A stretch of 64,000 nt of DNA from Streptomyces puniciscabiei (GTDB lineage Bacteria; Actinomycetota; Actinomycetes; Streptomycetales; Streptomycetaceae). The stretch is from contig NZ_VFNX01000001.1 in the NCBI RefSeq assembly GCF_006715785.1, positions 3,486,501 through 3,550,500 on the forward strand, written 5' to 3'. How positions within the stretch are numbered: the first letter of the stretch is position 1; the number at the start of each line of letters is the position of its first letter. The notes under the pieces were generated by a model that searched no databases, was not told the origin of the DNA, and saw only the letters and a list, made by a program, of their open reading frames with translations. The position numbers and the translations under genes are program-made. Below, in pieces: positions 33,217-41,401 of this stretch.

Positions 33217-34140
33217 TCAGCCGGCCGCGTGCGCCAGCGCGGCACGCAGATGTCCGCCGGACTCCTCCAGAAGGCGGGCGGCCGTCGGGCCGTCGACGCC
33301 GGCGAGGAGGGCGAGGATCGCGTTCTTCACCTCGCCGCCGGACTCGGTGAGGGCCTTCTCGATCTCCGCGTCGGAGGCGCCGGTGGCCAGGGACACGATC
33401 CGCCGGGAGCGGGCCCGGAGCTTGTCGTTGGACGCCCGCACGTCGACCATCAGGTTCCCGTAGGTCTTGCCGAGCCGGATCATCGTGATGGTCGAGAGCA
33501 TGTTGAGGACCAGCTTCTGGGCCGTGCCCGCCTTCAGACGGGTGGAGCCGGTGATCAGCTCGGGGCCCACGACGACCTCGATGCCGTGCTCGGCGGCGGC
33601 CGCGAGCGCGCTGTGCTCGTTGCAGGCCAGGCCGACGGTCAGCGCGCCCAGGGCGCGGGCGTGTTCGACGGCGCCGATCGCGTAGGGGGTGCGCCCGGAG
33701 GCGGAGACGCCGACGACGGTGTCGTCGGGGACGAGCCCCAGCGCGTCCAGGTCCCGGCGGGCCAGCTCCCCGGAGTCCTCGGCGCCCTCGACGGAGGTCA
33801 CCATCGCCTCCGGGCCGCCCGCGATCAGGCCGACGACCTGCGCCGGGTCGGTGTTGAAGGTGGGCGGGCACTCGGAGGCGTCCAGCACGCCGAGCCGGCC
33901 CGCGGTGCCGGCACCGGCGTAGACCAGCCGTCCGCCGCGCGCCATGCGCTCGGCCACGGCGTCGATGGCGGCGGCGATCCGGGGCAACTGCTTCGCCACG
34001 GCGGCGGGCACGCCCGCGTCCTCACCGTTCATCAGGCGGGCGATGTCGAGGGTGGGCAGGCGGTCGATGTCGGCGAGCTCGGGGCGGAAGGCTTCGGTGG
34101 TCAGGGAAGCCAACTGATGACGCAGGTCGTGCGAGGTCAT
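33217..34140 (-). CDS. murQ: N-acetylmuramic acid 6-phosphate etherase MurQ
   Basis: 307 residues from ATG 34140 behind GGAGAGAG. It is a SIS-domain enzyme: TEAFRPELADIDRLPTLDIA at the start, GRLVYAGAGTAGRLGVLDAS (about 68-87) followed by ECPPTF with the catalytic Glu, then VVGVSASGRTPYAIGAVEHA and KAGTAQKLVLNMLSTITMIR (about 204-223). It cleaves the lactyl ether of MurNAc-6-P to give GlcNAc-6-P, which NagA (15.3 kb) then deacetylates. With the PTS gene downstream and the RpiR-type regulator upstream on the same strand, this is a MurNAc recycling unit. Confidence 0.95.
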   Translation of the reverse strand: MTSHDLRHQLASLTTEAFRPELADIDRLPTLDIARLMNGEDAGVPAAVAKQLPRIAAAIDAVAERMARGGRLVYAGAGTAGRLGVLDASECPPTFNTDPAQVVGLIAGGPEAMVTSVEGAEDSGELARRDLDALGLVPDDTVVGVSASGRTPYAIGAVEHARALGALTVGLACNEHSALAAAAEHGIEVVVGPELITGSTRLKAGTAQKLVLNMLSTITMIRLGKTYGNLMVDVRASNDKLRARSRRIVSLATGASDAEIEKALTESGGEVKNAILALLAGVDGPTAARLLEESGGHLRAALAHAAG

Positions 34141-34185
34141 GGGGGGTGGCTCTCTCCAGTGCGGGGGTGTGCGATTCCCTGCGGT

Positions 34186-35091
34186 CTAGCGCGAAGAACT
34201 CCGGTGCCGGTGCGCCAGCGCCTCGTACGACGCGGCCAGCGCGGGCGCCGCCGTCTCGTAGGTCCGCTGGGCCACTCCCACGAACAGGCAGTCCACCACG
34301 AGCAGTTGACTCGTCCGCGAGGACATCGCGGCCGGTCGCAGCTCGCTCTCCCGTGAGGTGGACGTGGTCAGTACGTGGTCGGCGTACTGGGTGACCGGCG
34401 AGTCCGGCCGGCCGGTGATGGCCACGGTCGTGGCCCCGTGCTCGAAGGCGACCCGCAGCGGCTCGATGACGTCCCCCGTCGAGCCGGAGTGGGTGATGGC
34501 GATCGCCACGTCACCCGAACGGAGCTGCACCGCGTTGGTCACGGCGAGGTGCGGATCGCTGTGGGCGTGGGCTATCAGGCCTATGCGCAGGAGCTTCTGG
34601 GTGAGGTCCTGGGCGACGAGACCGGAGGCCCCTATGCCGTACACATCGGTGCGCCGGGCGGTGGCCAGGGCACTCACGGCCGCGCCGAGCTGGGCGGTGT
34701 CGAGCCCGGCGGCCGTGTCGGCGAGGGTCTGCTGCTCCTCGTAGGCGAGCTTGGTGACGACGTCGGCGATGGGGTCGTCCACCGCGATGTCGGTCGTGAT
34801 CGCGGGCGCCCGGCCCGACTGCGCTTGCGCGGCGAGGCCCGCGAGGGCCAGGCGCAGGTCCCGGTAACCCGGGTAGCCGAGGATGCGGGCGGTGCGGACG
34901 ACCGTGGCCTCGCTGGTGCCGGTGAGTTCGGCGAGGCCGGTGACCGTCAGGGCGGCGCAGCCGGCCGGGTCGCTCGCGACGGCCTCCGCGACGCGCTGCA
35001 TGGAGCGGGTCATGGAGGGGGCGAGGGTGCGCACCTTGGCGGCGAGGGACCCGCCCGGGCTGCCGAAACTTTCCTTCACGTCCTGGGTCAC
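34186..35091 (-). CDS. RpiR-family transcriptional regulator (MurR-like)
   Basis: 301 residues from GTG 35091. The N-terminal HTH (about 25-90; LAELTGSEATVVRTARILGY-like LTGTSEATVVRTARILGYPG) is followed by a SIS sugar-phosphate-binding domain (about 120-290; RTDVYGIGASGLVAQDLTQK, ITHSGSTGDVIEPLRVAFE, VAITGRPDSPVTQYAD). Regulators of this type sense MurNAc-6-P or related phosphosugars. It lies 45 bp upstream of murQ on the same strand, and a GAAA/TTTC palindrome covers its own start region. Probably the repressor of the murQ-PTS unit and of itself. Confidence 0.9.
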   Translation of the reverse strand: MTQDVKESFGSPGGSLAAKVRTLAPSMTRSMQRVAEAVASDPAGCAALTVTGLAELTGTSEATVVRTARILGYPGYRDLRLALAGLAAQAQSGRAPAITTDIAVDDPIADVVTKLAYEEQQTLADTAAGLDTAQLGAAVSALATARRTDVYGIGASGLVAQDLTQKLLRIGLIAHAHSDPHLAVTNAVQLRSGDVAIAITHSGSTGDVIEPLRVAFEHGATTVAITGRPDSPVTQYADHVLTTSTSRESELRPAAMSSRTSQLLVVDCLFVGVAQRTYETAAPALAASYEALAHRHRSSSR

Positions 35092-35095
35092 ACAT

Positions 35096-35108
35096 GAAAG
35101 ATATTTTC
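35096..35108. promoter_or_regulatory. candidate MurR/RpiR operator
   Basis: GAAAGATATTTTC is a near-palindrome (GAAA...TTTC) 5 bp before the regulator's GTG and 40 bp before the divergent gene. It stands out as AT-rich in GC-rich DNA. RpiR-type operators commonly have GAAA/TTTC arms, so autoregulation is likely. Confidence 0.5.
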
Positions 35109-35147
35109 GGTTCGGCGTCGGGGTCAAGAGTGCGCACAATGGGTGCC

Positions 35148-35531
35148 ATGGAGCCCATCAGTCCCCTTGAGCAGGCCCTGCACGCCGCCCGGGCCCTCGT
35201 GCTCGCCGATCTGATCGCGGGTGAGGTCGCGGAGGCGGACGTGGTCTCGCTCGTCGAGGACTCCGTCGCCGAGCGCCGCTGGTGGGTCGAACAGTGGCCG
35301 GACGGCGCCTCCTATGTCGCCGGGCTGATCGCCCAGGACGTACAGGACGCGCTGCTCGACCGGTACGGCCGCTGGCCCCTGTGCCCGGTCTGCGGCTCCG
35401 GGGACCCGCACGCCCTGGACGTGGAGCCCGAACTGGGCCCCGACCCGCACTGGGTGTGCCACAAGGCGGGCGTGAAGGTCGCGGCCGTGGGCTCACTGGG
35501 CTCCGCCACGGGCGGAACGACCTCCTCGTGA
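35148..35531 (+). CDS. conserved hypothetical protein with zinc-ribbon-like motif
   Basis: 127 residues from ATG 35148 (ATG 35139 is also in frame). The N-terminal half is alpha-helical (EQALHAARALVLADLIAGEV, VVSLVEDSVAERRWWVEQWP). The C-terminal part has CPVCGSGDPHALDVEP and a third Cys in HWVCHKAG, a possible zinc site. I do not recognise a family. Its end overlaps the DUF4031 gene by GTGA, so the two are translationally coupled, and the shared promoter lies next to the RpiR-type operator. Confidence 0.7.
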   Translation: MEPISPLEQALHAARALVLADLIAGEVAEADVVSLVEDSVAERRWWVEQWPDGASYVAGLIAQDVQDALLDRYGRWPLCPVCGSGDPHALDVEPELGPDPHWVCHKAGVKVAAVGSLGSATGGTTSS

Positions 35532-35809
35532 CGCTGTACATCGACCCGCCCGCCTGGCCCGGACACGGCCGCATGTGGTCGCACGTGGTCAGCGACGAGT
35601 CGTACGACGAACTCCACGCGTTCGCCGAGAGGCTGGGCGTGCCGAGGCGCGCCTTCGAACGCGACCACTACGACCTTCCGTCGCACCGGTACGCGGACGC
35701 GGTGGCCGCCGGCGCGGTCGAGGTCAGCAGCCGCGAGGTGGTGCGGCTGCTGCACGCCTCGGGCCTGCGCCGGCGCAAGCGCAAAGGGGCTCAGACCCGG
35801 CGGATGTAG
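35528..35809 (+). CDS. DUF4031 protein
   Basis: 93 residues from GTG 35528, whose GTGA overlaps the preceding stop. TLYIDPPAWPGHGRMWSHVV opens the protein, SDESYDELHAFAERLGVPRR and HYDLPSHRYADAVAAGA follow, and the end is very basic (RRRKRKGAQTRR). The pattern matches DUF4031, a small conserved actinobacterial family of unknown function. Its last 19 bp overlap the 3' end of the convergent acetyltransferase-fusion gene. Confidence 0.85.
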   Translation: MTLYIDPPAWPGHGRMWSHVVSDESYDELHAFAERLGVPRRAFERDHYDLPSHRYADAVAAGAVEVSSREVVRLLHASGLRRRKRKGAQTRRM

Positions 35810-36897
35810 AGCTGCAGCCCCTCGTCCATGCCGTGCTCGTCGCGGGCGACGCGCTCCTCCTCCACGGTCGCCCGGGTGAACCCGGCCCGGGACGCCACGT
35901 GCTGGGAAGGGACGTTGGCGTGCTCGATGGTCGCGAACACCATCTGGACGTCGTCGCGGGCCAGCGCCCAGTCCGTGAGGGTGCGCAGCGCCTCGGTGGC
36001 GTATCCCTGGCCCCGGGCGCCTTCGACGAGGTCGTAGCCGACCTCCACCCAGCCGTGCTCGTCCGGGGCGCCGTGGAAGCCGATGCCGCCGACCGCGCGG
36101 CCGTCCTCGTGCCGGACCAGCGCGAAGACCCCGAACTCGGGCCGGTGCCGGCCCGCTTCGTACGCCTTGACCAGGAAGCCGGAAGCCACCCGGGTGCCCT
36201 CGTACGGGCCGCCGTCGAGCCAGGTGAAGCCGCCGTCGCCGCCCAGGCGCAGATCGTGGGCGGCGGCCGGGCGGACGCCGGTCAGGGCGACGCGCTCGGC
36301 CGGGATGACGAGGTTGTTGTTCCAGCGCCACTCGGTGACCGGGGCGCGGCCGGGCAGCTCGCCGCGGCCGGTGGCCCACAGCAGGGTCGGCCAGGGGGCG
36401 GGGCCGGGCTGGACGTGCGGGAAGAGGCAGGCCAGGACGGAGGCGACGAGCTCGGCCGGCGGCTCGTAGGGGATGCCCAGCCCCTCGGCCATGTCATGCG
36501 TGTGCAGCAGCACTTCGGCGATGCCCATGGCGGCGAAGCCCTCGGCGTCGGCGCTGCGGAAGGGGTAGGGGTGGAAGGCGCGGACGCCGGGCGGGGCGGT
36601 GCGGACGGCGGCGGCGAGCAGGGCGCCCGTCGTCTCGATGACGTGCAGCAGGCCCGCGTTGCCGGTGCCCTCGTCCAGGAAGGACAGCTCGAAGGGGACG
36701 TAGGCGTCCTGCGCGCGTCCGGCCAGGTTGCCGGCGTAGGCGATGAGGTCGTCGGCGACGTGGACGGCGGTGGCGTGGCAGTCCCACTCCAGCCGCCCGG
36801 CCCGTACGGCCTTCCAGTCCCGGTCCACCGCCGCGCGCAGTGCCGCCGTGGAGCCGGCCACGGCCTTCGTCACATCGTCCCCGTTTATCGGTCGCAT
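35791..36897 (-). CDS. two-domain protein: MDMPI/DinB-like N-terminus fused to GNAT acetyltransferase
   Basis: 368 residues. Residues ~1-170 look like a mycothiol-dependent maleylpyruvate isomerase N-terminal (DinB-like four-helix) domain, with WDCHATAVHVADDLIAYAGN (His near 46) and EVLLHTHDMAEGLG supplying the metal-ligand histidines. Residues ~190-365 are a GNAT domain of the RimJ/RimL type: FGVFALVRHEDGRAVGGIGF, EVGYDLVEGARGQGYATEAL (acetyl-CoA loop ARGQGYAT) and SQHVASRAGFTRATVEEERV. The fusion suggests a thiol- or metal-linked modification step followed by acetylation, but no substrate is known. The gene is convergent with DUF4031. Confidence 0.85.
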   Translation of the reverse strand: MRPINGDDVTKAVAGSTAALRAAVDRDWKAVRAGRLEWDCHATAVHVADDLIAYAGNLAGRAQDAYVPFELSFLDEGTGNAGLLHVIETTGALLAAAVRTAPPGVRAFHPYPFRSADAEGFAAMGIAEVLLHTHDMAEGLGIPYEPPAELVASVLACLFPHVQPGPAPWPTLLWATGRGELPGRAPVTEWRWNNNLVIPAERVALTGVRPAAAHDLRLGGDGGFTWLDGGPYEGTRVASGFLVKAYEAGRHRPEFGVFALVRHEDGRAVGGIGFHGAPDEHGWVEVGYDLVEGARGQGYATEALRTLTDWALARDDVQMVFATIEHANVPSQHVASRAGFTRATVEEERVARDEHGMDEGLQLYIRRV

Positions 36898-36924
36898 GGG
36901 GCGAACCCTAGGGGGCCGCGTTCC

Positions 36925-37569
36925 TCAGGTCGAAAGCATTTCCAGTTCGGAGGCGAGGTTGTAGCGGGCGGTGGACTCCCAGTGCTGCTGGCCGTAGGGG
37001 GTGTGGAACAGCCTCGGCAGATCCAGGAGTTGGCGCAGAATGGCCGAACGGCCCGCCCTGAAGGCGTCGTTCGGCACGAAGTGGTACTCCTCGCGCACCT
37101 CGGCGGTGTAGACGGCGTACGCCGACGGGGGCGCGGCCAGGATCGCGAGGTCGGCGTCGCACAGCACCTGGCCGTCGCGGTCGTCGTCGGCCGGGTCGTG
37201 TGTGACGGTGAGCCGGACCAGGCGGGCCACCTCGGCGGTCTTGGCGTCCGGCACACCGGCCTCCGGCAGGGCGCGCTCGGCGAGCCGCGCCGACCGCTCC
37301 TCGTTCTCGGACCGCTCCGGGAGGTACACGGCGTCGTGGAACCAGGCGGCCAGGCGTACGACGTCCGGGTCGGCGGCGTACTCCTCGAGTGCGTCGACGT
37401 GGTCGAGGACCGCGGTGAGGTGGGCCACCGTGTGGTACCGGCGCTGCGGCTCCTGCCAGCGGGCGAGCAGGTTGTCGGCGTACGGCGCGGGATCGGGACC
37501 GCCGCCGGGGGCACGGGCGGCTTCCAGCGCAGCGGCGAAACGGAGGCGCAGGGCATCGAGGTCGGCCAT
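36925..37569 (-). CDS. HD-domain metal-dependent phosphohydrolase-like protein
   Basis: 214 residues from ATG 37569. HD-type signature: YHTVAHLTAVLDHVDALEEY (His near 44-48), then WFHDAVYLPERSENEERSA with the HD pair near residue 76-77, LVRLTVTHDPADDD and the late CDADLAILAAPPSAY with the final Asp. The family hydrolyses phosphate esters; this predicted N-methyl-D-aspartate receptor NMDAR2C-like subgroup has no known substrate. It follows the MDMPI-GNAT gene on the same strand, 27 bp after it in map terms. Confidence 0.8.
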   Translation of the reverse strand: MADLDALRLRFAAALEAARAPGGGPDPAPYADNLLARWQEPQRRYHTVAHLTAVLDHVDALEEYAADPDVVRLAAWFHDAVYLPERSENEERSARLAERALPEAGVPDAKTAEVARLVRLTVTHDPADDDRDGQVLCDADLAILAAPPSAYAVYTAEVREEYHFVPNDAFRAGRSAILRQLLDLPRLFHTPYGQQHWESTARYNLASELEMLST

Positions 37570-37630
37570 GGGCCCATTCTTCCGCGCCGCGCGCCGTCGT
37601 CCGAGGTAGGTCTCGCCCGACGGTGGTGCG

Positions 37631-37703
37631 GCGCCCCGAAGGGGCGCGGGGCTGTATCGATGTGCGGCTCCGCCGCGTGACCAGCCGCGACCGGCCCGCA
37701 GCC
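37631..37703. repeat. Streptomyces-type intergenic palindromic repeat
   Basis: The gene-free 302-bp stretch between the HD gene and cutC holds a hairpin GCGCCCC-gaa-GGGGCGC (37631-37647). It is followed by GGGGCTGTATCGATGTGCGG, a small GCGGCTCCGCCGC hairpin and GACCAGCCGCGACCGGCCC. This order is the dispersed intergenic repeat I know from many Streptomyces genomes. The rest of the stretch has no gene on either strand; its right end is the cutC promoter region. Confidence 0.6.
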
Positions 37704-37829
37704 GGGAGGCGGCCGCAAGCGCCACGGCGGCACTCCGGCCCGGGGGCGGGCAGGAGCCGGCCGGGGCGCGGGAGGGGGGAACTCGACGTCTTCGGGTGAA
37801 GGGCACCCCCGCACGGGCGTAGTCTTGGA

Positions 37830-37845
37830 ATTGGACTAGACCTGT
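37830..37845. promoter_or_regulatory. candidate DasR site (dre) upstream of cutC
   Basis: ATTGGACTAGACCTGT matches the dre consensus ACTGGTCTAGACCACT at 12 of 16 positions, with one mismatch in the GGTCTAGACC core. It lies 27 bp before the cutC ATG. It is weaker than the nagK sites, so binding is a prediction only. Confidence 0.4.
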
Positions 37846-37871
37846 AGCGGCCGACGGACGATTGGGGTGCC

Positions 37872-38564
37872 ATGAGCAAGCGTGCAGTCCTGGAGGTGAT
37901 CGCCCTCGACGTCGAGGACGCGGTCGCCGCCCAGGCCGGAGGCGCGGACCGCCTGGAGCTGGTCACCGACATGGCGGCCGACGGGCTCAGCCCGGCGCCC
38001 GCCACCGTCGCCGGGATCCGGGCCGCCGTCGACATCGACCTGCGCGTGATGCTCCGCCTCGCGGACGGGTTCGCGGCCGGCGACGTGGACCGTCTGGTCC
38101 GGGTGGCCGGTGACCTGCGCGAGGCCGGCGCCGACCAGTTCGTCCTCGGCTTCCTCGACGGGGACGGCGCGGTGGACCTGGCCGCCGTCGAGCGGGTGGT
38201 CGGCATGCTGGACGGCTGCGCCTGGACGTTCCACCGGGCGATCGACCGCGCCGCGGACCGCGACGCCCTGCGCAAGCAGCTCGCCGACCTGCCCGGCCTG
38301 GACACCTACCTCACCGCGGGCTCCGCCGACGGGGTGGACGAGGGCGTGCCGACGCTGGTCGCCGAGGCGCGGCGGCGCGGGCAGCCGGGGTACGAGCAGA
38401 CGGTGCTCGTCGGCGGCGGGCTGCGGCTGGATCATGTGCGGCCGCTGCGCGACGCCGGGATCGACGCCTTCCACATCGGCGGCGCGGCCCGGCCCTCCGG
38501 GTGGGAGGGGCCGGTTTCCGAGGGGGCCGTGCGGGAGTGGCGCAGGGTGCTGGACGGGGCGTAG
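37872..38564 (+). CDS. cutC: CutC-family protein
   Basis: 230 residues, TIM-barrel CutC family. VLEVIALDVEDAVAAQAGGA and DRLELVTDMAADGLSPAPAT (about 24-43) open the protein; LRVMLRLADGFAAGD, ADQFVLGFLDGDGAVD and WTFHRAIDRAADRDAL (His near 121) follow, with GYEQTVLVGGGLRLDH at the end. CutC was linked to copper tolerance in E. coli, but that role is disputed, and newer views place the family in sugar or sulfur-compound metabolism. A dre-like site upstream would fit a link to amino-sugar metabolism. Confidence 0.88.
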   Translation: MSKRAVLEVIALDVEDAVAAQAGGADRLELVTDMAADGLSPAPATVAGIRAAVDIDLRVMLRLADGFAAGDVDRLVRVAGDLREAGADQFVLGFLDGDGAVDLAAVERVVGMLDGCAWTFHRAIDRAADRDALRKQLADLPGLDTYLTAGSADGVDEGVPTLVAEARRRGQPGYEQTVLVGGGLRLDHVRPLRDAGIDAFHIGGAARPSGWEGPVSEGAVREWRRVLDGA

Positions 38565-38585
38565 GACGGGCCCCGTCCAGCGTGG

Positions 38586-39236
38586 TCACGCGGTCGCGAG
38601 GACGACCAGGACGAAGAGGAACGACAGGCAGAAGCCGGTGAGCGGGACCAGGCCGATCATCCCGGCCGGGCGCCGCAGGACCGGGAGGCCCGGGTCCAGG
38701 CCGGGGCCGAAGGCGGCCGTCGGCGCCGGGAGCTTCCGGATCCTGGACAGGGTGAAGAGGTTGATCAGCAGCGTGATGGGCGTGATGATCACCGACATCG
38801 GACCCCACCAGCCCTGCACCATCGTGTCCGACTGCATCTTCCGGAAGACGGCGAGCGCGCAGGTCTGGCAGAAGGTGCCCTTCCGCCAGAGGTTCCGCAT
38901 CACGATCAGCATGCCCTGGTGGCCGCGGACCGTCACCCGCGCGGCGGGCCCGGCTCCGCACACGTCGCACCCCGGGCCGGCGGGTGCGGGGGCGGCGGGC
39001 GACGGGTGGGCGCCGGGGGCCTGCTGCTGGTACGGGGCGGCCTGGCCGTAGCCGGCGGGCGCCGGCTGGGGCGCGTACGGCGCCGGAGCCTGCTGGTACG
39101 GCCCGGGTGCCGGCTGCTGGTACGGACCCGGCTGCGGCGTGTACGGCCCAGGAGCCTGCTGGTACGGGCCCGGCTGCGGCGCGTACGGCCCAGGAGTCTG
39201 CGGGTAGCCGGGATGCGGGGACGGCGGTGTGCTCAA
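38586..39236 (-). CDS. proline/glutamine-rich membrane protein
   Basis: 216 residues from TTG 39236 with GGAAAGG upstream. The first ~85 residues are repeats of the form PGPYQQAP / APQPGPYQQ. A C-x2-C pair follows (GCDVCGAG, about 90-95), then a conserved segment with GTFCQTCALAVFRKMQSDTM (second C-x2-C). Two hydrophobic helices come next (SVIITPITLLINLFTLS, and MIGLVPLTGFCLSFLFVLVV at the end). Such Pro/Gln-rich cytoplasmic heads on small membrane proteins are common in Streptomyces and of unknown role. Confidence 0.75.
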   Translation of the reverse strand: MSTPPSPHPGYPQTPGPYAPQPGPYQQAPGPYTPQPGPYQQPAPGPYQQAPAPYAPQPAPAGYGQAAPYQQQAPGAHPSPAAPAPAGPGCDVCGAGPAARVTVRGHQGMLIVMRNLWRKGTFCQTCALAVFRKMQSDTMVQGWWGPMSVIITPITLLINLFTLSRIRKLPAPTAAFGPGLDPGLPVLRRPAGMIGLVPLTGFCLSFLFVLVVLATA

Positions 39237-39278
39237 CGGAGGCCTTTCCAGGGGGACGAGGCGGAACGGAGCAGCACC

Positions 39279-41357
39279 CTACTCACCGTTGCTCTCAGCC
39301 AGTTGCGCAGGCACCGGGGCCGAGTGCGTCACGATCAGGCCCGACACCGCACGCGTCAGCGCCACGTACAGCCGCCGCAGGCCGGTGCGTTCGTCCGGCT
39401 CGCCGTCCACCACCGCCTGGGGCTCGTCCAGGACGACGTAGTCGTACTCCAGGCCCTTGGCGAGGGATGCCGGGACCAGGGTGAGGCGGGTCTCGCGGGT
39501 GGTCTCCTCGCCGGGGGCGAGGTACGGGATCCCCGCCGCCGTCAGGGCCTCGGCCAGGGCCGGTACGCGGGCGTCGGCGGCGATCAGACCGGTCGAGCCC
39601 TCGTTGCCCAGCAACTCCTCGCAGGCGGCGACGACTTCGGACGCGTCCGTGATGGTACGCACCTCGAAGAAGCCGGGGTTCTCCCGGACGGAGGCCACCG
39701 GGGTGAGGCCGGGGGCGATGTGGGGGAGGAGGCGGGAGGCGTAGGTGATGACGTCCGTGGGGACGCGGAAACCGGCCGTCAGTTCTTCGATGATCCCGTC
39801 CCGCTTGCCGAGGTGGGCCAGCGCCTCCTCCCAGCTGCGGGTCGCCCAGGGGGTCGTACCCTGCGCCAGGTCGCCCAGGACCGTCGCACTGCCCGTGGTG
39901 CAGCGGCGGCCGACGGCCCGGTACTGCATGGGGGACAGGTCCTGCGCCTCGTCCAGGACGACGTGACCCAGCGAGTGGGTGCGCTGGATCAGATCGGCCG
40001 CCTCGTCGACCAGCACCGCGTCCGCCGCCGACCACTTGGCCGACTTCACACTGCGCACCGGCCCGGCCCACAGGATGGTCTTCTGCTCGTCCTCGTCCAG
40101 GACCCCGGCGGCGTGCTCGGCGAGGAAGTCGGCGTCCGTCAGCAGGCGCAGGACCAGCTTCGCCGGGTCCACCTGCGGCCAGATCGCCTTCACCGCCGCC
40201 TTCACCGCGCTGTTGCGGGCCACCGCGTCCTGCACCCGGTCGTCCGGCGCCTCGCCCGAGCGCTCCATCTGCACCAGCACCGCGTGCGCGATCCGCTGCG
40301 GCAGGGCCTCGCGGGCGGCGCCGTAACGGATGTCCCGCTCCAGCAACTGCCGGACGATCTCCTCCAGTTCGTACGCCGGCACCCGCCAGCGCCGTGAGCC
40401 GCGCACCACCACGACGGCATCCGCCGGCATGGTCACGTGGGAGTACAGGGCCCGGCGCAGCACCTCGGCCATCCTGGCGTCACCCTTGATCACGGCCGCG
40501 GCCGCGTCGTCCGTGCCGCGCACCTCGACATGGGCGACCAGGTCGTCCACGGTGGCCTGCTGGACGGTCAACTCGCCCAGCGCGGGCAGGACCTGCTCGA
40601 TGTAGTGCAGGAAGGACCGGTTCGGCCCGATGACCAGCGTGCCGGTGCGGGCCAGGCGCTCCCGGTGCGCGTAGAGGAGGTAGGCGACCCGGTGCAGGCC
40701 GACGGCGGTCTTTCCGGTGCCTGGGCCTCCCTGCACGCACACGGTGCCGCCCAGCCCGCTGCGGACGATCTCGTCCTGCTCGGGCTGGATGGTGGCGACG
40801 ATGTCCCGCATGGGGCCGACACGCGGCCGCTCGATCTCCTGCTGGAGCAGTTTGCTGGTGGCGGCCGCCTCGGCCGGGTCGGAGAGGTGCTCGTCCTCGT
40901 ACGCGGTCAGGTCGCCGCCGGTGTAGCCGAAGCGGCGGCGCAGCCCGACGTCCATCGGGTCCTTCTTGGAGGCGCGGTAGAACGGCTGCGAGACCGGTGC
41001 GCGCCAGTCGATGACCATGGGGTCGCCGCCGGCGTCGTGGACGTGCCGCCGCCCGATGTAGAACCGCTCCCCTTCCGCTCCCTCGGCCCGGTCCGCGCCC
41101 GGTGCGTGCAGGTAGTCGAGGCGGCCGAAGAACAGCGGGGTGTCGCTGAGGTCGGCCAGTGCCCTGATCCGCTCGTCGATCTGGCGGGACAGCACCTCGG
41201 CGTTGACCCAGTTCGCGGTGACGTCCCGGATGTCCAGCGACTCCACGTCCTCGCGCATGGCGCGCAGCGCGGCACGGGAGGCGGCGAGGTGGGAGCGCTC
41301 TCGGGTGAGGGGGTCGGTGTGGGGGTCGTCGAGTGGTTCGTGGGCGGGCGCGGACAA
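39279..41357 (-). CDS. helD: HelD/HelR-like superfamily 1 ATPase (RNA polymerase-recycling motor)
   Basis: 692 residues from TTG 41357 (GGAGG 8 bp upstream). N-terminal coiled region about 1-80, then Walker A QGGPGTGKTAVGLHRVAYLL (about 209-228). The helicase Q/III motifs include VVLDEAQDLSPMQYRAVGRR, GDLAQGTTPWATRSWEEALA, and the C-terminal VPASLAKGLEYDYVVLDEPQ and LRRLYVALTRAVSGLIVTHS. This is the HelD family, which prises RNA polymerase off nucleic acid. An actinobacterial branch (HelR) removes rifamycins from RNA polymerase and gives tolerance. Membership in the HelR branch cannot be fixed by eye. A GC-rich hairpin lies in the 5' leader. Confidence 0.88.
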   Translation of the reverse strand: MSAPAHEPLDDPHTDPLTRERSHLAASRAALRAMREDVESLDIRDVTANWVNAEVLSRQIDERIRALADLSDTPLFFGRLDYLHAPGADRAEGAEGERFYIGRRHVHDAGGDPMVIDWRAPVSQPFYRASKKDPMDVGLRRRFGYTGGDLTAYEDEHLSDPAEAAATSKLLQQEIERPRVGPMRDIVATIQPEQDEIVRSGLGGTVCVQGGPGTGKTAVGLHRVAYLLYAHRERLARTGTLVIGPNRSFLHYIEQVLPALGELTVQQATVDDLVAHVEVRGTDDAAAAVIKGDARMAEVLRRALYSHVTMPADAVVVVRGSRRWRVPAYELEEIVRQLLERDIRYGAAREALPQRIAHAVLVQMERSGEAPDDRVQDAVARNSAVKAAVKAIWPQVDPAKLVLRLLTDADFLAEHAAGVLDEDEQKTILWAGPVRSVKSAKWSAADAVLVDEAADLIQRTHSLGHVVLDEAQDLSPMQYRAVGRRCTTGSATVLGDLAQGTTPWATRSWEEALAHLGKRDGIIEELTAGFRVPTDVITYASRLLPHIAPGLTPVASVRENPGFFEVRTITDASEVVAACEELLGNEGSTGLIAADARVPALAEALTAAGIPYLAPGEETTRETRLTLVPASLAKGLEYDYVVLDEPQAVVDGEPDERTGLRRLYVALTRAVSGLIVTHSAPVPAQLAESNGE

Positions 41358-41401
41358 GGGGAGTGCCTCCGGATCTGCTCTTTCATGGCTGGGGCATGAC
41401 T

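Noticed and set aside
39001..39230. GC-rich repeats in the proline-rich protein as a DNA repeat element
   Set aside because: They follow codon periodicity of PYQQAPGPY-type repeats and lie within a coding frame.
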